DNA of 54,750 bases from Patescibacteria group bacterium (GCA_018061025.1 JAGOUY010000013.1:1-54750); one strand, 5' to 3'. Numbered from the stretch's first letter, positions 15,723 through 24,076 are shown. Made by a program: numbers and translations. The notes: generated by a model from the sequence alone, not told the origin.

Positions 15723-15795
15723 GGAAAGACATGCATACTGAGATTAAAGGAGCTCATTTATAATCAAGACGAGCTCCTTATGTTAGAAAATAAAT

Positions 15796-15825
15796 TTGAC
15801 ACCCTCCTCATCTTCGCTTTATCCT
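15796..15825 (+). promoter_or_regulatory. Promoter of the proS T-box leader
   Basis: TTGACA at 15796-15801 and TATCCT at 15820-15825 are 18 bases apart, which predicts transcription from about 15832 and leaves a leader of about 205 bases before proS. The -35 is perfect and the -10 matches at four positions. Confidence 0.6.
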
Positions 15826-15831
15826 CCCTAC

Positions 15832-16032
15832 AAAGCCAAGAAGGGGTTCCCAGCCCTGGAGCTGTCTGCGATGAGCAGGACCGGAGATCTCGCCGTTATA
15901 AAGAGAGCGCTCGTGATCGCGAGTGCGTAAGATCGAAGTCGAAATACTTCGGTAAAGACAAGGTGGTACCACGAGAAGTCTCGTCCTTGTTAAACACGTT
16001 TTTTAGACGTGTTTGATGAAGACGAGATTTTT
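15832..16032 (+). promoter_or_regulatory. T-box riboswitch of proS
   Basis: The leader contains the T-box sequence AAGGTGGTACCACG (15960-15973). Its TGGT (15964-15967) would pair with the ACCA end of uncharged tRNA-Pro, whose discriminator base is A. The antiterminator stem is ACAAGG with CCTTGT (15985-15990), and this right half is also part of the terminator. Upstream, stem I appears short: GGTTC pairs with GGACC around a CTGC-GATGA-GCAG hairpin, and CCG at 15881-15883, on the 3' side, is my candidate specifier codon for proline. A separate 7-bp hairpin (15908-15925) lies between. Uncharged tRNA-Pro would allow read-through into proS. Confidence 0.82.
15979..16032 (+). terminator. T-box regulated terminator
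   Basis: A 20-bp stem pairs 15979-15998 with 16008-16027 (one mismatch and three G-U pairs), followed by a T-run at 16028-16032. Its left arm includes CCTTGT, which the antiterminator needs, so the two folds exclude each other. The proS ATG follows 6 bases later. Confidence 0.85.
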
Positions 16033-16037
16033 ATTAT

Positions 16038-17456
16038 ATGGCCTTCCAAAAACAACTCCCCAAGAAATCCGAAGACGTCTCCGCTTGGTATAACGCCTTG
16101 ATTCTTCAGGCTGAGCTCGCAGATTATGGTCCTGCCAAAGGCACCATGATTTTTCGTCCCTATGGCTACGCGCTTTGGGAGGCGATCCAGCGCGAGTTAG
16201 ATAAACACATCAAACGTCGAGGCGTAGAAAGCGCCTACTTCCCGATGTTTATTCCAGAACATCTCCTGCATAAAGAAAAGGAACATGTGAAAGGATTCTC
16301 GCCAGAACTTGCCGTCGTCACGATCGGAGGCGGTGAGACACTGCAAGAACCGCTCGTCGTAAGACCAACGAGCGAGACCATCATGTATGACACCTTCTCG
16401 CGCTGGATCCAGTCCTGGCGTGATCTTCCCTTGCAAATCAACCAATGGAACAACGTCGTTCGTTGGGAAAAACGCACCTACCTCTTTCTGCGCACCACCG
16501 AATTCCTCTGGCAAGAAGGCCACACCGTTCACGCGAGTCACGAAGAAGCGCTCAGCACCGTTGTCTGGGCAATGGAGACCTACAAAAACCTCTACCGAGA
16601 CTTCTTTGCGTTACCTGGCTACGTCGGACGAAAATCTGAGAGTGAAAAGTTCGCGGGTGCAGACATGACGCTAACCTACGAAATGATGATGCCGGGCGGC
16701 AAAGCCCTCCAGAGTTGCACGTCCCATGATCTTGGCCAGAATTTCTCCAAATCATTTGAGATCCAATTCCAAGCCAAAGACAGCTCAAGACAATACGCCT
16801 GGCAAACCAGTTGGGGCTTATCGACCAGATCCATCGGCGGCCTCATCTTGGCCCACGGTGATGACAAAGGCTTACGCTTGCCACCAAAACTCGCTCCCAC
16901 CCAAATCGTTATTCTCCCGGTAAAATCAGATGACGCGATCAACACGTTCTGTCAGAATATTTCAGACATGCTGGAAGCAGCTGGTTATCGAGTAAAAGTC
17001 GATACGCAAGATGAAAGAATCGGCTGGAAGATAAACAAATGGGAATTAAAAGGGGTGCCGCTCCGCATTGAGATTGGCAAGAAAGAAGTAGAGGAGGGTA
17101 CGCTAACCCTCGTCCGCCGCGATACTGACGAGAAGACATCTATTCGTCTAGAAGACTCTGCCTTAAAAGTAGGGGAGCTGCTTGAAGCGATTCAAACAAA
17201 CCTTCTCACACAAGCAGAAGCATTCTTAAAGAGCTCAACGCACGAAGTAAGCGATTGGAATGACTTCAAATTGCGTATGGAAGGGGAGAGGGGATTCTTA
17301 AAAGCCTACTGGTGCGGCAGAAGCGACTGCGAAGCCAATATCAAAGAACAGACTAAGGCGACAACGCGATGCTTGGCGGAAATGAGCGAAGAGAGTATTT
17401 GTATCTGTTGCGGGGATAAGACGAGTGAGAAATGGTTCTTCGCGCAGTCGTATTAA
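16038..17456 (+). CDS. proS: Prolyl-tRNA synthetase, archaeal/eukaryotic type
   Basis: A 472-residue class II synthetase that charges tRNA-Pro. It is the short type without the bacterial editing insertion: YGPAKGTMIFRPYGYALWE, VRPTSETIMYD, motif 2 in RWEKRT ... LRTTEFLWQEGHT, motif 3 in GLSTRSIGGLILAHGDDKG, an anticodon-binding domain, and a C-terminal zinc-binding domain with WCGRSDC ... RC ... CICCG that ends in a tyrosine as in archaeal-type enzymes. Expression is controlled by the T-box leader. ATG 16038 follows TTAT-ATG. A relic of the same 3' end lies at 14409. Confidence 0.95.
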   Translation: MAFQKQLPKKSEDVSAWYNALILQAELADYGPAKGTMIFRPYGYALWEAIQRELDKHIKRRGVESAYFPMFIPEHLLHKEKEHVKGFSPELAVVTIGGGETLQEPLVVRPTSETIMYDTFSRWIQSWRDLPLQINQWNNVVRWEKRTYLFLRTTEFLWQEGHTVHASHEEALSTVVWAMETYKNLYRDFFALPGYVGRKSESEKFAGADMTLTYEMMMPGGKALQSCTSHDLGQNFSKSFEIQFQAKDSSRQYAWQTSWGLSTRSIGGLILAHGDDKGLRLPPKLAPTQIVILPVKSDDAINTFCQNISDMLEAAGYRVKVDTQDERIGWKINKWELKGVPLRIEIGKKEVEEGTLTLVRRDTDEKTSIRLEDSALKVGELLEAIQTNLLTQAEAFLKSSTHEVSDWNDFKLRMEGERGFLKAYWCGRSDCEANIKEQTKATTRCLAEMSEESICICCGDKTSEKWFFAQSY

Positions 17457-17475
17457 TAGGTGGATAAGATCCAAC

Positions 17476-17577
17476 GCATAATATAGAAGACCCTTGCTTT
17501 TTCCCTATAAGCATAATATAGTGCATGTACTATGCTAAAAAAGGATAATAAGCATAGTAAAACATAAATACTATGCT
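17476..17577 (+). promoter_or_regulatory. Operator-like repeat cluster at the ATPase start
   Basis: GCATAATATAG occurs twice (17476-17486, 17511-17521). TACTATGCT (17528-17536), its inverse AGCATAGTA (17551-17559) and TACTATGCT again (17569-17577) form two overlapping inverted repeats, the last containing the ATG of the next gene. The arrangement suggests binding of a dimeric repressor over the promoter and start, possibly autoregulation. Confidence 0.6.
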
Positions 17578-18859
17578 AAAAAGTACCGTTGCTAAGCAAA
17601 AACAGGATAAAGAGAGGCTTCTCTCCCTTCCGTACATAGAACGAAGCAAAGAAAAAGACACGCAAAAGTGGCTGTCTTCGGATTTGATAAAAGTTATCCT
17701 TGGCCCTCGCCGGGCGGGCAAATCCGTCTTTGCCTTGATGCTTTTGAAGGATCAATCCTTTGCCTATTTTAATTTCGATGACGAGTCTCTCCCCGGAGAA
17801 GAAAAGATTGATCTTGATGAATTGATGGCAGAGTTAAAGGTCGCGTATGGTGAAACGCAATATATCCTATTTGATGAAATACAAAATCTTCCTCATTGGG
17901 AGCTGTTTGTGAACCGTTTGCATCGAGCCGGATATAACCTCGTTCTTACCGGATCGAATGCCAGCCTCCTCTCAAAAGAACTCGCGACACATCTTACCGG
18001 CAGACATATCCCAATAGAAATATTGCCGTTTAATTTTGCAGAATTCTTAAAAGCCAAACAGTATGAAGTTGCGGCCGACACACCTTCACTGCCCGACGAA
18101 AAAGCAAAATTACTTGAATACCTGACCCAATACATGGCAAACGGTGGCTATCCGGAAGTTGTTACGAAGGGGGTTGACCCACGCGGATATCTCGACGTGC
18201 TATTTGACGCCGTCCTGTTTAAAGATGTCGTGAAGCGTCACAAGGTGCGTTTTTCCGAACAGATAGATAACCTGGGATCGTATTTGATAAATAACATTTC
18301 TGGCCAGCACAGTCCCAAAAAACTCGCGCATGTTTTGGGGTTCAAGAGCCAGGTTACCCTGGAAAATTATCTCGGTTATCTCACAGAGGCATATCTGATT
18401 TCTCCTTTGGTACGCCATTCTACAAAAGTCGGTATGCGTCTTAGGTCGCCTAAAAAGACCTATGCCGTTGACAATGGATTCGTGACTGCCAAGGCGGTAC
18501 AACATTCTCCGAACACGGGTAAGCTCATGGAGAATCTTGTTTTTACAGAACTTGTGAAAAAAGGCAATCAGCCCGGCCGTGAATTATTTTATTATAAAAC
18601 CCGAAATGATCGAGAAATAGATTTCGTGCTTAAAAATGGATATCAGGTAGCGGAGCTGATACAAGTTTGTTATGACCTGTCTGGTCCTGATGTTGAGCGG
18701 AGAGAAGTGAAGGCGCTTGTTGAAGCAGGAAAAGAACTAGGCGTTACAAAGCTCTCGGTACTCACCTGGAACGAGAAACGTACAGGAGAAAAAGATGGGA
18801 TGACTATACACTTCAAGCCACTGTGGGAATGGCTTCTTGAAGGGAAGAATATTGCTTGA
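17573..18859 (+). CDS. AAA_14/DUF4143 family ATPase
   Basis: A 428-residue ATPase of the AAA_14 plus DUF4143 type. Walker A is GPRRAGKS (residues 44-51), Walker B is YILFDEIQNLPHW, a sensor-like LVLTGSNASLLSKELATHLTGRH follows, and the C-terminal half has the DUF4143 segment with the restriction-endonuclease-like FYYKTRNDREIDFVL. These proteins are widespread, often in multiple copies, with poorly known roles; relatives have been linked to mobile elements or defence. ATG 17573 lies within an operator-like repeat. The next gene follows after 3 bases. Confidence 0.85.
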   Translation: MLKSTVAKQKQDKERLLSLPYIERSKEKDTQKWLSSDLIKVILGPRRAGKSVFALMLLKDQSFAYFNFDDESLPGEEKIDLDELMAELKVAYGETQYILFDEIQNLPHWELFVNRLHRAGYNLVLTGSNASLLSKELATHLTGRHIPIEILPFNFAEFLKAKQYEVAADTPSLPDEKAKLLEYLTQYMANGGYPEVVTKGVDPRGYLDVLFDAVLFKDVVKRHKVRFSEQIDNLGSYLINNISGQHSPKKLAHVLGFKSQVTLENYLGYLTEAYLISPLVRHSTKVGMRLRSPKKTYAVDNGFVTAKAVQHSPNTGKLMENLVFTELVKKGNQPGRELFYYKTRNDREIDFVLKNGYQVAELIQVCYDLSGPDVERREVKALVEAGKELGVTKLSVLTWNEKRTGEKDGMTIHFKPLWEWLLEGKNIA

Positions 18860-18862
18860 AAT

Positions 18863-19687
18863 ATGCCGAAAGTCACCAAGATGGGCCACTTCCTAATAAC
18901 CGACCAAAACGGCTTTTTTATCAATGAATCGTCCATCGAAAAGATTCAGTCTCCCTGGAAAGACGCTGTCGAAGAAATTAAACAAGTCTACATCAATCAT
19001 CTTGGGGATGTTCTCAAAAGCATCTACGTTCGCGGTAGTGTTTCCAAGGGTGAAGCCATCGGAGAAGTCTCAGATGTCGATGCCTTCGCCGTGGTTGAAG
19101 GAGGTGTTGATTCACTCGACTTATCTTGGATTCCAAAGGAGCAGCTGCGTCTAGAGCAAAAATATCTTTTCTCAACCGGCTTTGATCTTGAAGTAAAGGC
19201 ATACGATGACATTCTTTCAGGGAAGAAATACTTTCATGAACTGACAATTACGGCTATGTCCGCTTGTATCTATGGAGAAGATCTCGCGCCTAGTCTTCGG
19301 AAGTTCAAGCCTAGCCTTGAAATTGCACAAAAGCTGCACGGGGATTTAGCCAAAAGGATCGAACAAGCCAGGGTTGGACTCAATGCCTCAACAGATGAAC
19401 GAGAGATAAAAGCCTGGTGCAGTTACATTATGAGACGCATCGTAAGAAGTGGGTGCGCTATTCTCATTAGTAGAACAGGAAAATACACTCGCGACCTCTA
19501 TCCTTGCTACGAAATTTTCTCAGAATATTATCCAGAGAAGTCTAGGAGTATGTATGAGGCGTTGGAACTAGCTCTGAATCCAACGACGGATAAAGGTAAG
19601 ATCACTTCTCTGCTCGATGCGTTTGGCGTTTGGATGGTTGAGCAGGTTTCACAAGCTTTGCTTAACGAAGCGTCACCCATTAAATGA
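18863..19687 (+). CDS. Nucleotidyltransferase-domain protein
   Basis: A 274-residue protein with the polymerase-beta-like nucleotidyltransferase motif RGSVSKGEAIGEVSDVDAFAV (GS-x10-DxD) at about residues 53-73 and a third acidic residue in FDLEVKAYDD. The C-terminal half is helical. This layout occurs in aminoglycoside-type adenylyltransferases and in MNT-like antitoxins; neither can be chosen here. It follows the ATPase gene by 3 bases, so a two-gene unit is likely. An internal ATG (MGHFLITDQNG) is an alternative start. Confidence 0.7.
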   Translation: MPKVTKMGHFLITDQNGFFINESSIEKIQSPWKDAVEEIKQVYINHLGDVLKSIYVRGSVSKGEAIGEVSDVDAFAVVEGGVDSLDLSWIPKEQLRLEQKYLFSTGFDLEVKAYDDILSGKKYFHELTITAMSACIYGEDLAPSLRKFKPSLEIAQKLHGDLAKRIEQARVGLNASTDEREIKAWCSYIMRRIVRSGCAILISRTGKYTRDLYPCYEIFSEYYPEKSRSMYEALELALNPTTDKGKITSLLDAFGVWMVEQVSQALLNEASPIK

Positions 19688-19736
19688 CGTCATTTTGAAA
19701 GTCAGTGTCTTTTACGTACCCTCAGAAACAATCAAC

Positions 19737-21194
19737 TTATATCCCCAACGCCTGCAACATCTCCCAAGCCCTTGCACGAGCTAGGTTCGCCGATTGCCAA
19801 TCAGCGCGATCTATTTCTAAACGCGCCTTTTGTCTCTCGAGTGACATTTGCAGATATCCTCTATCTCCTCCTTCTAATTTCTTGTACAGCTCAATCTTCC
19901 AAGACTGCGCATCCGCAGACAGTTCGCTCATATACGGAAGATCGATTTTTCCCGTCTGGTTGTATCGTTCCAAATTCGCTCGCGCGATAAACGCGTCTGG
20001 ATTCACCAGGTTAACCGTAATTAATAAGACAACCAAGGAAAGCAGTGCGCCAAACGCGAAGAACGATTCACGTTTGAGGACGATGAATTTAATGGCCAAG
20101 AGAATAAACAATGCTACGAGAAACACAATGAATCCCACGGCATAAAAGCGCAGCGCCGTCATGCCATACGCATCGATGTATAAAGATAAGCGTTTAAACG
20201 CAGATACCATCAGCACGCCAACCTCGGCGATCAGGATCAAGGCCGGTACTAGAAAGGGTTTGTCCTTTTTTCCTTCAACGCCCGCATATTTCTCAGAAGC
20301 TAAGAGCACTAAGAGTGACAACGCAGCTACCGCTAATAATTCCCAGAACCCTTGGCGGGCATATTCTGCATACGTAAATCCGGCGTTCAGGATATTCGCT
20401 TCCCCTCCAAACAAGTAGGTGACCTGAAAGCCAATGAAGAGGAGGAATAAGGCGGCAATAAGTCCTAGAAACACCATCACTTCTATGCTTTTGACGGACT
20501 TGGTGGCTTCGGAGGTTTCCGCGATGTTCGACTCAGGGCGTTTGGAAAAAAAGATATACGAAAGAAAGCTCAACGTTGCCACAAAGGCAAATAGCCATTG
20601 AACGACATATTCGACCATGCGTTCCGTAATCGTGATATCAACAAAGCTTGTAAGGAATTGCGAAAAGGCCAGGTCCGCTTGGGAAAATAAAATCCCAAAG
20701 ACAACCAACACCGGCACGGCCATGACAACGCCTTTAAGGACGCGCAGCCACACATCCCGATGCTTCACCTGGCCATGGATCTGCGTGAGAAGAGTGATCG
20801 TGGACACGGCCTTACCAAACATCCGGAAGGGTACGCGTGTCATCAAAATGAAATAATCGTATATCCGCATCAAAAACGTCGGAGTGCCGATTAGTTCATG
20901 CGCGAATAACATCAGCAACCCAAACGTTGCGCACACATTGAGAAAAGTGAGGAATTCATTCGCCCGAACCCCTGGCATGAAGGCAAAGAAGAGAATGAGA
21001 GGGACAAGCCACCACGCGTTCCGCAGAGATACCTGTTGACGTAGTCCGAGCAAATACACTGCTCCTATTAAAATCGCGGTGATCACCACCACGGAAATTC
21101 CAATCAGCTTGTCGAAAAACATGAAATTAAACACGAACGCGAGACCAAGGCTGGTGGCAATGACGGATAAGGCGTTTAGGATCTTTGAGTCCAT
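19737..21194 (-). CDS. DUF4173 multi-pass membrane protein
   Basis: A 485-residue protein with about twelve membrane helices and the DUF4173 hallmarks NAGFTYAEYARQGFWELLAVAALSL and LYIDAYGMTALRFYAVGF. A soluble C-terminal tail of about 80 residues is rich in basic and aromatic residues (RQKARLEIDRADWQSANLARARA). The function of the family is unknown. Single-gene transcript from ATG 21194 (ATCGAT-ATG), convergent with the nucleotidyltransferase gene. Confidence 0.8.
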   Translation of the reverse strand: MDSKILNALSVIATSLGLAFVFNFMFFDKLIGISVVVITAILIGAVYLLGLRQQVSLRNAWWLVPLILFFAFMPGVRANEFLTFLNVCATFGLLMLFAHELIGTPTFLMRIYDYFILMTRVPFRMFGKAVSTITLLTQIHGQVKHRDVWLRVLKGVVMAVPVLVVFGILFSQADLAFSQFLTSFVDITITERMVEYVVQWLFAFVATLSFLSYIFFSKRPESNIAETSEATKSVKSIEVMVFLGLIAALFLLFIGFQVTYLFGGEANILNAGFTYAEYARQGFWELLAVAALSLLVLLASEKYAGVEGKKDKPFLVPALILIAEVGVLMVSAFKRLSLYIDAYGMTALRFYAVGFIVFLVALFILLAIKFIVLKRESFFAFGALLSLVVLLITVNLVNPDAFIARANLERYNQTGKIDLPYMSELSADAQSWKIELYKKLEGGDRGYLQMSLERQKARLEIDRADWQSANLARARAWEMLQALGI

Positions 21195-21290
21195 ATCGAT
21201 GTCAGGACGGGCGAAGCCCTGTTACGAAGTATTAGATATAGATACCGTATGTTACGCCTTATTGTTTGTCAATATGTTTTTATTGTTATT

Positions 21291-21749
21291 TTACTGCCAC
21301 GGCTTTCCTTTAATCATCTCTTGAACACCTGGATAACAATCTCGCTGCTCAAACGCAGTGATGGTGGCTTGCTTATAATTAATACCCTTACGACGTTCGC
21401 GCAGGTACGTATCAATACACGTACTGGGGCAACACGATTCCGTTTCCTTCCAGGGTTGAGACGTCTCACATCTACGCATCTGATTCACGCAGTGATCTCG
21501 AGTCTTATCGGTGATACTGTGGCAATTAATAAGCAAATCTAGACATCTTCCTCGGGCAGTAAGAGGAGTTTTAATCGATCGATCAATTCCAAGGCCAAGT
21601 GATCCGCTTCGCGATACGACGGGAATTGTTGTAGTGGCAACTCCTCGTGATTGAATCGGTGAATCAGCAGGGGAGGCACAGCCGCTTCCAAAGCCAAATA
21701 CACACAATACAAATAAAATAAGGACTCTTACTGTTAATTGATTGTTCAT
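21291..21749 (-). CDS. Cys-rich lipoprotein coupled to a propeller gene
   Basis: A 152-residue lipoprotein: signal peptide and lipobox GSGCAS (Cys at residue 24), a short Thr/Ser linker, then a domain with eight further cysteines (GRCLDLLINCHSITDKTRDHC, RRCETS, ESCCPSTC, RDCYPG). Its ATG overlaps the stop of the upstream gene as ATGA, so translation is coupled. The cysteine pattern suggests a disulfide-rich exported domain. Not recognised as a known family. Confidence 0.6.
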   Translation of the reverse strand: MNNQLTVRVLILFVLCVFGFGSGCASPADSPIQSRGVATTTIPVVSRSGSLGLGIDRSIKTPLTARGRCLDLLINCHSITDKTRDHCVNQMRRCETSQPWKETESCCPSTCIDTYLRERRKGINYKQATITAFEQRDCYPGVQEMIKGKPWQ

Positions 21750-22696
21750 AGGGTTTCTTTATGCCCAAAAATTTCCTTGCAAAGAATCGACCGCTCCGCC
21801 GCTCCGCCAATCTCATGCACCGCCACCTCATCCGACCATAGCAATGTTTTTCCAGCCCAAATTCTCCGCACATCTATATGCGGTTGTTCGATAACGATCT
21901 CATTGCCCTCAACTCGGTGTAACCCATATCCCGTCGCAATCAGAATCTTTCCCTGCCATTGCACCATTCCATAGATGCTTCCCATTTGCACGCCCACCTC
22001 TTTCCAGCCCGTATCCGTGCGTTTAAACACACGTCCATAGTACGAAGCTCCATAGATCTCGCCCGATGGCGTTACCTGGACAAAACTCATGTCCATCGAG
22101 AGTTGAGCAAGGTCTTTCTCCCACTGCGTTCCATCCCAATAGGCGATAAGTCCATGGTTTCCAACCGCGACCAAGTCATCTATCCTCCGTCCGCCCATGC
22201 CATGCACCCAGCCCGGACCAGGATGCTGCATCCAAGTATCGCCGCTCCCGATCCAGCAGGTCGGGAGATCAAGCTGCACGGGTGGGAGACCGGAATCCGA
22301 AGGAGGAGAAGGGGTTAAGATCCCACCACCCCAACAAATCACCTCATTTTCTGACACGCCCCACGCCTCGCGCACAAACGTTGTCTCGCTCCGTACCGTT
22401 TCTTGTAGTCTCCAAACATATCCATCCGTGCTAGGGCGGCCAACATGTAACCCATATCCTTCATTCGTACGCGCAACAAGATAGATGGTTCCCGCTGGTG
22501 AGACCCATAAGCTGTCCGCCTCACCCGGTCCTGTGAGAAAGGGAAGACGAGTTCCCTCAAAAAGATGGATCAAAGACCATTCCATTTCTTCGGTATCCTT
22601 AAAGTCTTCATACAGGGAATATTCCACCAATACAAAGCAATCATCCAGAGATTGTCCCTGTAAGAAGCGAAGGCGAGAGTAACGTTCGTCGGTCAT
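21746..22696 (-). CDS. Propeller-like protein, paralogue of 14534
   Basis: A 316-residue soluble protein with repeated blade-like units (FLTGPGEADSLWVSPAGTIYLVA, FVREAWGVSENEVICWGGG, RRIDDLVAVGNHGLIAYWDGTQWEKDL, VTPSGEIYGASYYGRVFKRTDTGW). The phrase VAVGNHGLIAYWDGTQW is typical of tachylectin/kelch-like propellers of Myxococcota. No signal peptide, although its coupled partner is a lipoprotein. The start is at ATG 22696. Confidence 0.5.
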   Translation of the reverse strand: MTDERYSRLRFLQGQSLDDCFVLVEYSLYEDFKDTEEMEWSLIHLFEGTRLPFLTGPGEADSLWVSPAGTIYLVARTNEGYGLHVGRPSTDGYVWRLQETVRSETTFVREAWGVSENEVICWGGGILTPSPPSDSGLPPVQLDLPTCWIGSGDTWMQHPGPGWVHGMGGRRIDDLVAVGNHGLIAYWDGTQWEKDLAQLSMDMSFVQVTPSGEIYGASYYGRVFKRTDTGWKEVGVQMGSIYGMVQWQGKILIATGYGLHRVEGNEIVIEQPHIDVRRIWAGKTLLWSDEVAVHEIGGAAERSILCKEIFGHKETL

Positions 22697-22789
22697 GCTC
22701 GCATTTCAGCATAAAATCCTTCATTTGACGAAAAACCCTTAGAACGAGAAAATTACTCTATAAATCAAGCTGATCATATCTCCTTACCT

Positions 22790-23182
22790 ATGTTCACCCT
22801 CCAAGACATCGACGCCGCCCACGCCCATGTAAAAACCGGCGCAGATTTTCCTCGCTATGCACAAACGGTCAAAACGCTCGGCGTACAGCGCTATGAATCT
22901 TTTGTCATAGATGGCCACACGGAATATTTCGGCGTCGATGGATATCGCATCATGTCAGACGCCAAGCATCCCGTGCTTCAGATCGCGGATGAAAGCAATT
23001 CGGAACAACTGTTAGAACGCCTCGCCGCCCATCAACGTGGGGAAACCGATTACCTACAATTCAGCAAAGATGTGGCTGCTGCCGGTGCCGAGAAGTGGGT
23101 GATCGACCTGCAAGAAATGACGTGCACCTACTATGATAAACAGGGTCATTCGCTTCATCAGGAAAAGATTCCAAGTGTATAA
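22790..23182 (+). CDS. DUF1398 (YbcV-like) protein
   Basis: A 130-residue DUF1398 protein: DFPRYAQTVKTLGVQRYESFVIDGHTEYFG at the N-terminus and a C-terminal WVIDLQEMTCTYYDKQG are the family blocks. A small soluble protein with no known reaction. It starts the run of plus-strand accessory enzymes that includes the VOC and DUF1801 genes. Confidence 0.8.
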   Translation: MFTLQDIDAAHAHVKTGADFPRYAQTVKTLGVQRYESFVIDGHTEYFGVDGYRIMSDAKHPVLQIADESNSEQLLERLAAHQRGETDYLQFSKDVAAAGAEKWVIDLQEMTCTYYDKQGHSLHQEKIPSV

Positions 23183-23248
23183 AGCCCTTCCAAATTATTC
23201 TATTTCCCTCTAGGATAAAACCCATATTCACTAACCCTATCTCCTCCT

Positions 23249-23668
23249 ATGCAAACCAAGCTCAATCCTTACATGGGGTTCAATGGCAACACGAAAGAAG
23301 CGATGGAATTTTACCAAATGATCTTCGGTGGAAAACTAACCATGAGCACCTTTAAAGACGGGGGAATGCCCTCCGAGGGCGCAGAGGGAGACAAAATCAT
23401 GCACGCCATGATCGTGACCGATGCAGGCTTAACCCTCATGGCCTCCGACACGCCACCTGGGATGCCCTACAATCCAGGCAACAACATATCCATTTCATTA
23501 AGCGGATACAACGAACAAGAATTACGCGGATACTGGGACAAGCTCTCGCCAAGCGCAACCATCGTCATGCCCCTCGAAAAGGCCCCTTGGGGAGATATCT
23601 TCGGGATGCTGACAGACAAGTTCGGGATTCAGTGGATGGTGAATGTGGTGGTTGGGCAACATTCGTAG
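23249..23668 (+). CDS. PhnB-like VOC family protein
   Basis: A 139-residue vicinal-oxygen-chelate protein of the PhnB / 3-demethylubiquinone-like type: LNPYMGFNGNTKEAMEFYQMIFGG at the start and WGDIFGMLTDKFGIQWMVN at the end. Function is not defined for the group; many are annotated as glyoxalase-like. It lacks the fosfomycin-enzyme signatures seen in the gene at 8318. Confidence 0.82.
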   Translation: MQTKLNPYMGFNGNTKEAMEFYQMIFGGKLTMSTFKDGGMPSEGAEGDKIMHAMIVTDAGLTLMASDTPPGMPYNPGNNISISLSGYNEQELRGYWDKLSPSATIVMPLEKAPWGDIFGMLTDKFGIQWMVNVVVGQHS

Positions 23669-23695
23669 TCGTTCGCTATACCAACAAATATATAG

Positions 23696-23719
23696 GTCGC
23701 TTCCAACGAAGCGACTTTT
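23696..23719 (+). terminator. Intrinsic terminator
   Basis: GTCGCTTC pairs with GAAGCGAC around CAAC (8-bp stem), followed by TTTT. It ends the PhnB-like gene. Confidence 0.75.
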
Positions 23720-23736
23720 GGTTTGAAAATAAATCG

Positions 23737-23780
23737 CCCCACGAATCTCGGCGCGACGTGTACGTCGCAGATTCATGGGG
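23737..23780. repeat. Long imperfect hairpin
   Basis: A 12-base outer arm (23737-23748) pairs with 23769-23780 with one mismatch, and an inner 7-bp stem GCGACGT/ACGTCGC (23753-23759, 23762-23768) closes on two bases. It lies between convergent genes, after a normal terminator, so termination is already explained. It may be a decayed interspersed repeat. Confidence 0.55.
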
Positions 23781-23845
23781 ATGGTGTAGAGAGAAGTCGT
23801 TGGATTACAATTATGTAGTGCCTTGAAAAGAAGAGGCGTTTAAGG

Positions 23846-24076
23846 CTAGGTGATCGAAGTCACCAGAGGATCTTGCTCAAGGATCCGAATAGCCTTCGGC
23901 GTCATGTTGCAACACAGGACGTCATTCGTCGTTGAAGTGATCTGAACATGATCCTGGAGAGCTTCGGGCAGCTTCCAGGTCGACTTCACCACCATGAGAA
24001 CAGGGATGCACTCGGTACTGCTGGGATCGAGAGCGCGAAGGCGGTGTTCCAGGGATTCATCGATGTGTGCAGTCAT
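23846..24076 (-). CDS. Small protein resembling an inhibitor I9 / subtilisin propeptide
   Basis: A 76-residue protein ending CCNMTPKAIRILEQDPLVTSIT. A beta-alpha-beta pattern with a terminal T-P-x-A-I-x-x-L-x-x-D-P-x-V-x-x-I motif is what the I9 propeptide fold shows, though similarity is by eye. Start ATG 24076 is chosen because AGGAGGAG, a strong Shine-Dalgarno sequence, stands before it; that is rare here and hints at a foreign origin. No subtilase gene is adjacent. It could be a free-standing protease inhibitor. Confidence 0.5.
   Translation of the reverse strand: MTAHIDESLEHRLRALDPSSTECIPVLMVVKSTWKLPEALQDHVQITSTTNDVLCCNMTPKAIRILEQDPLVTSIT

Noticed and set aside
15780..16016. A 78-codon open frame in the proS leader
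   Set aside because: It covers the T-box and terminator stems, whose sequence is explained by RNA structure. No similarity to any protein family is apparent.
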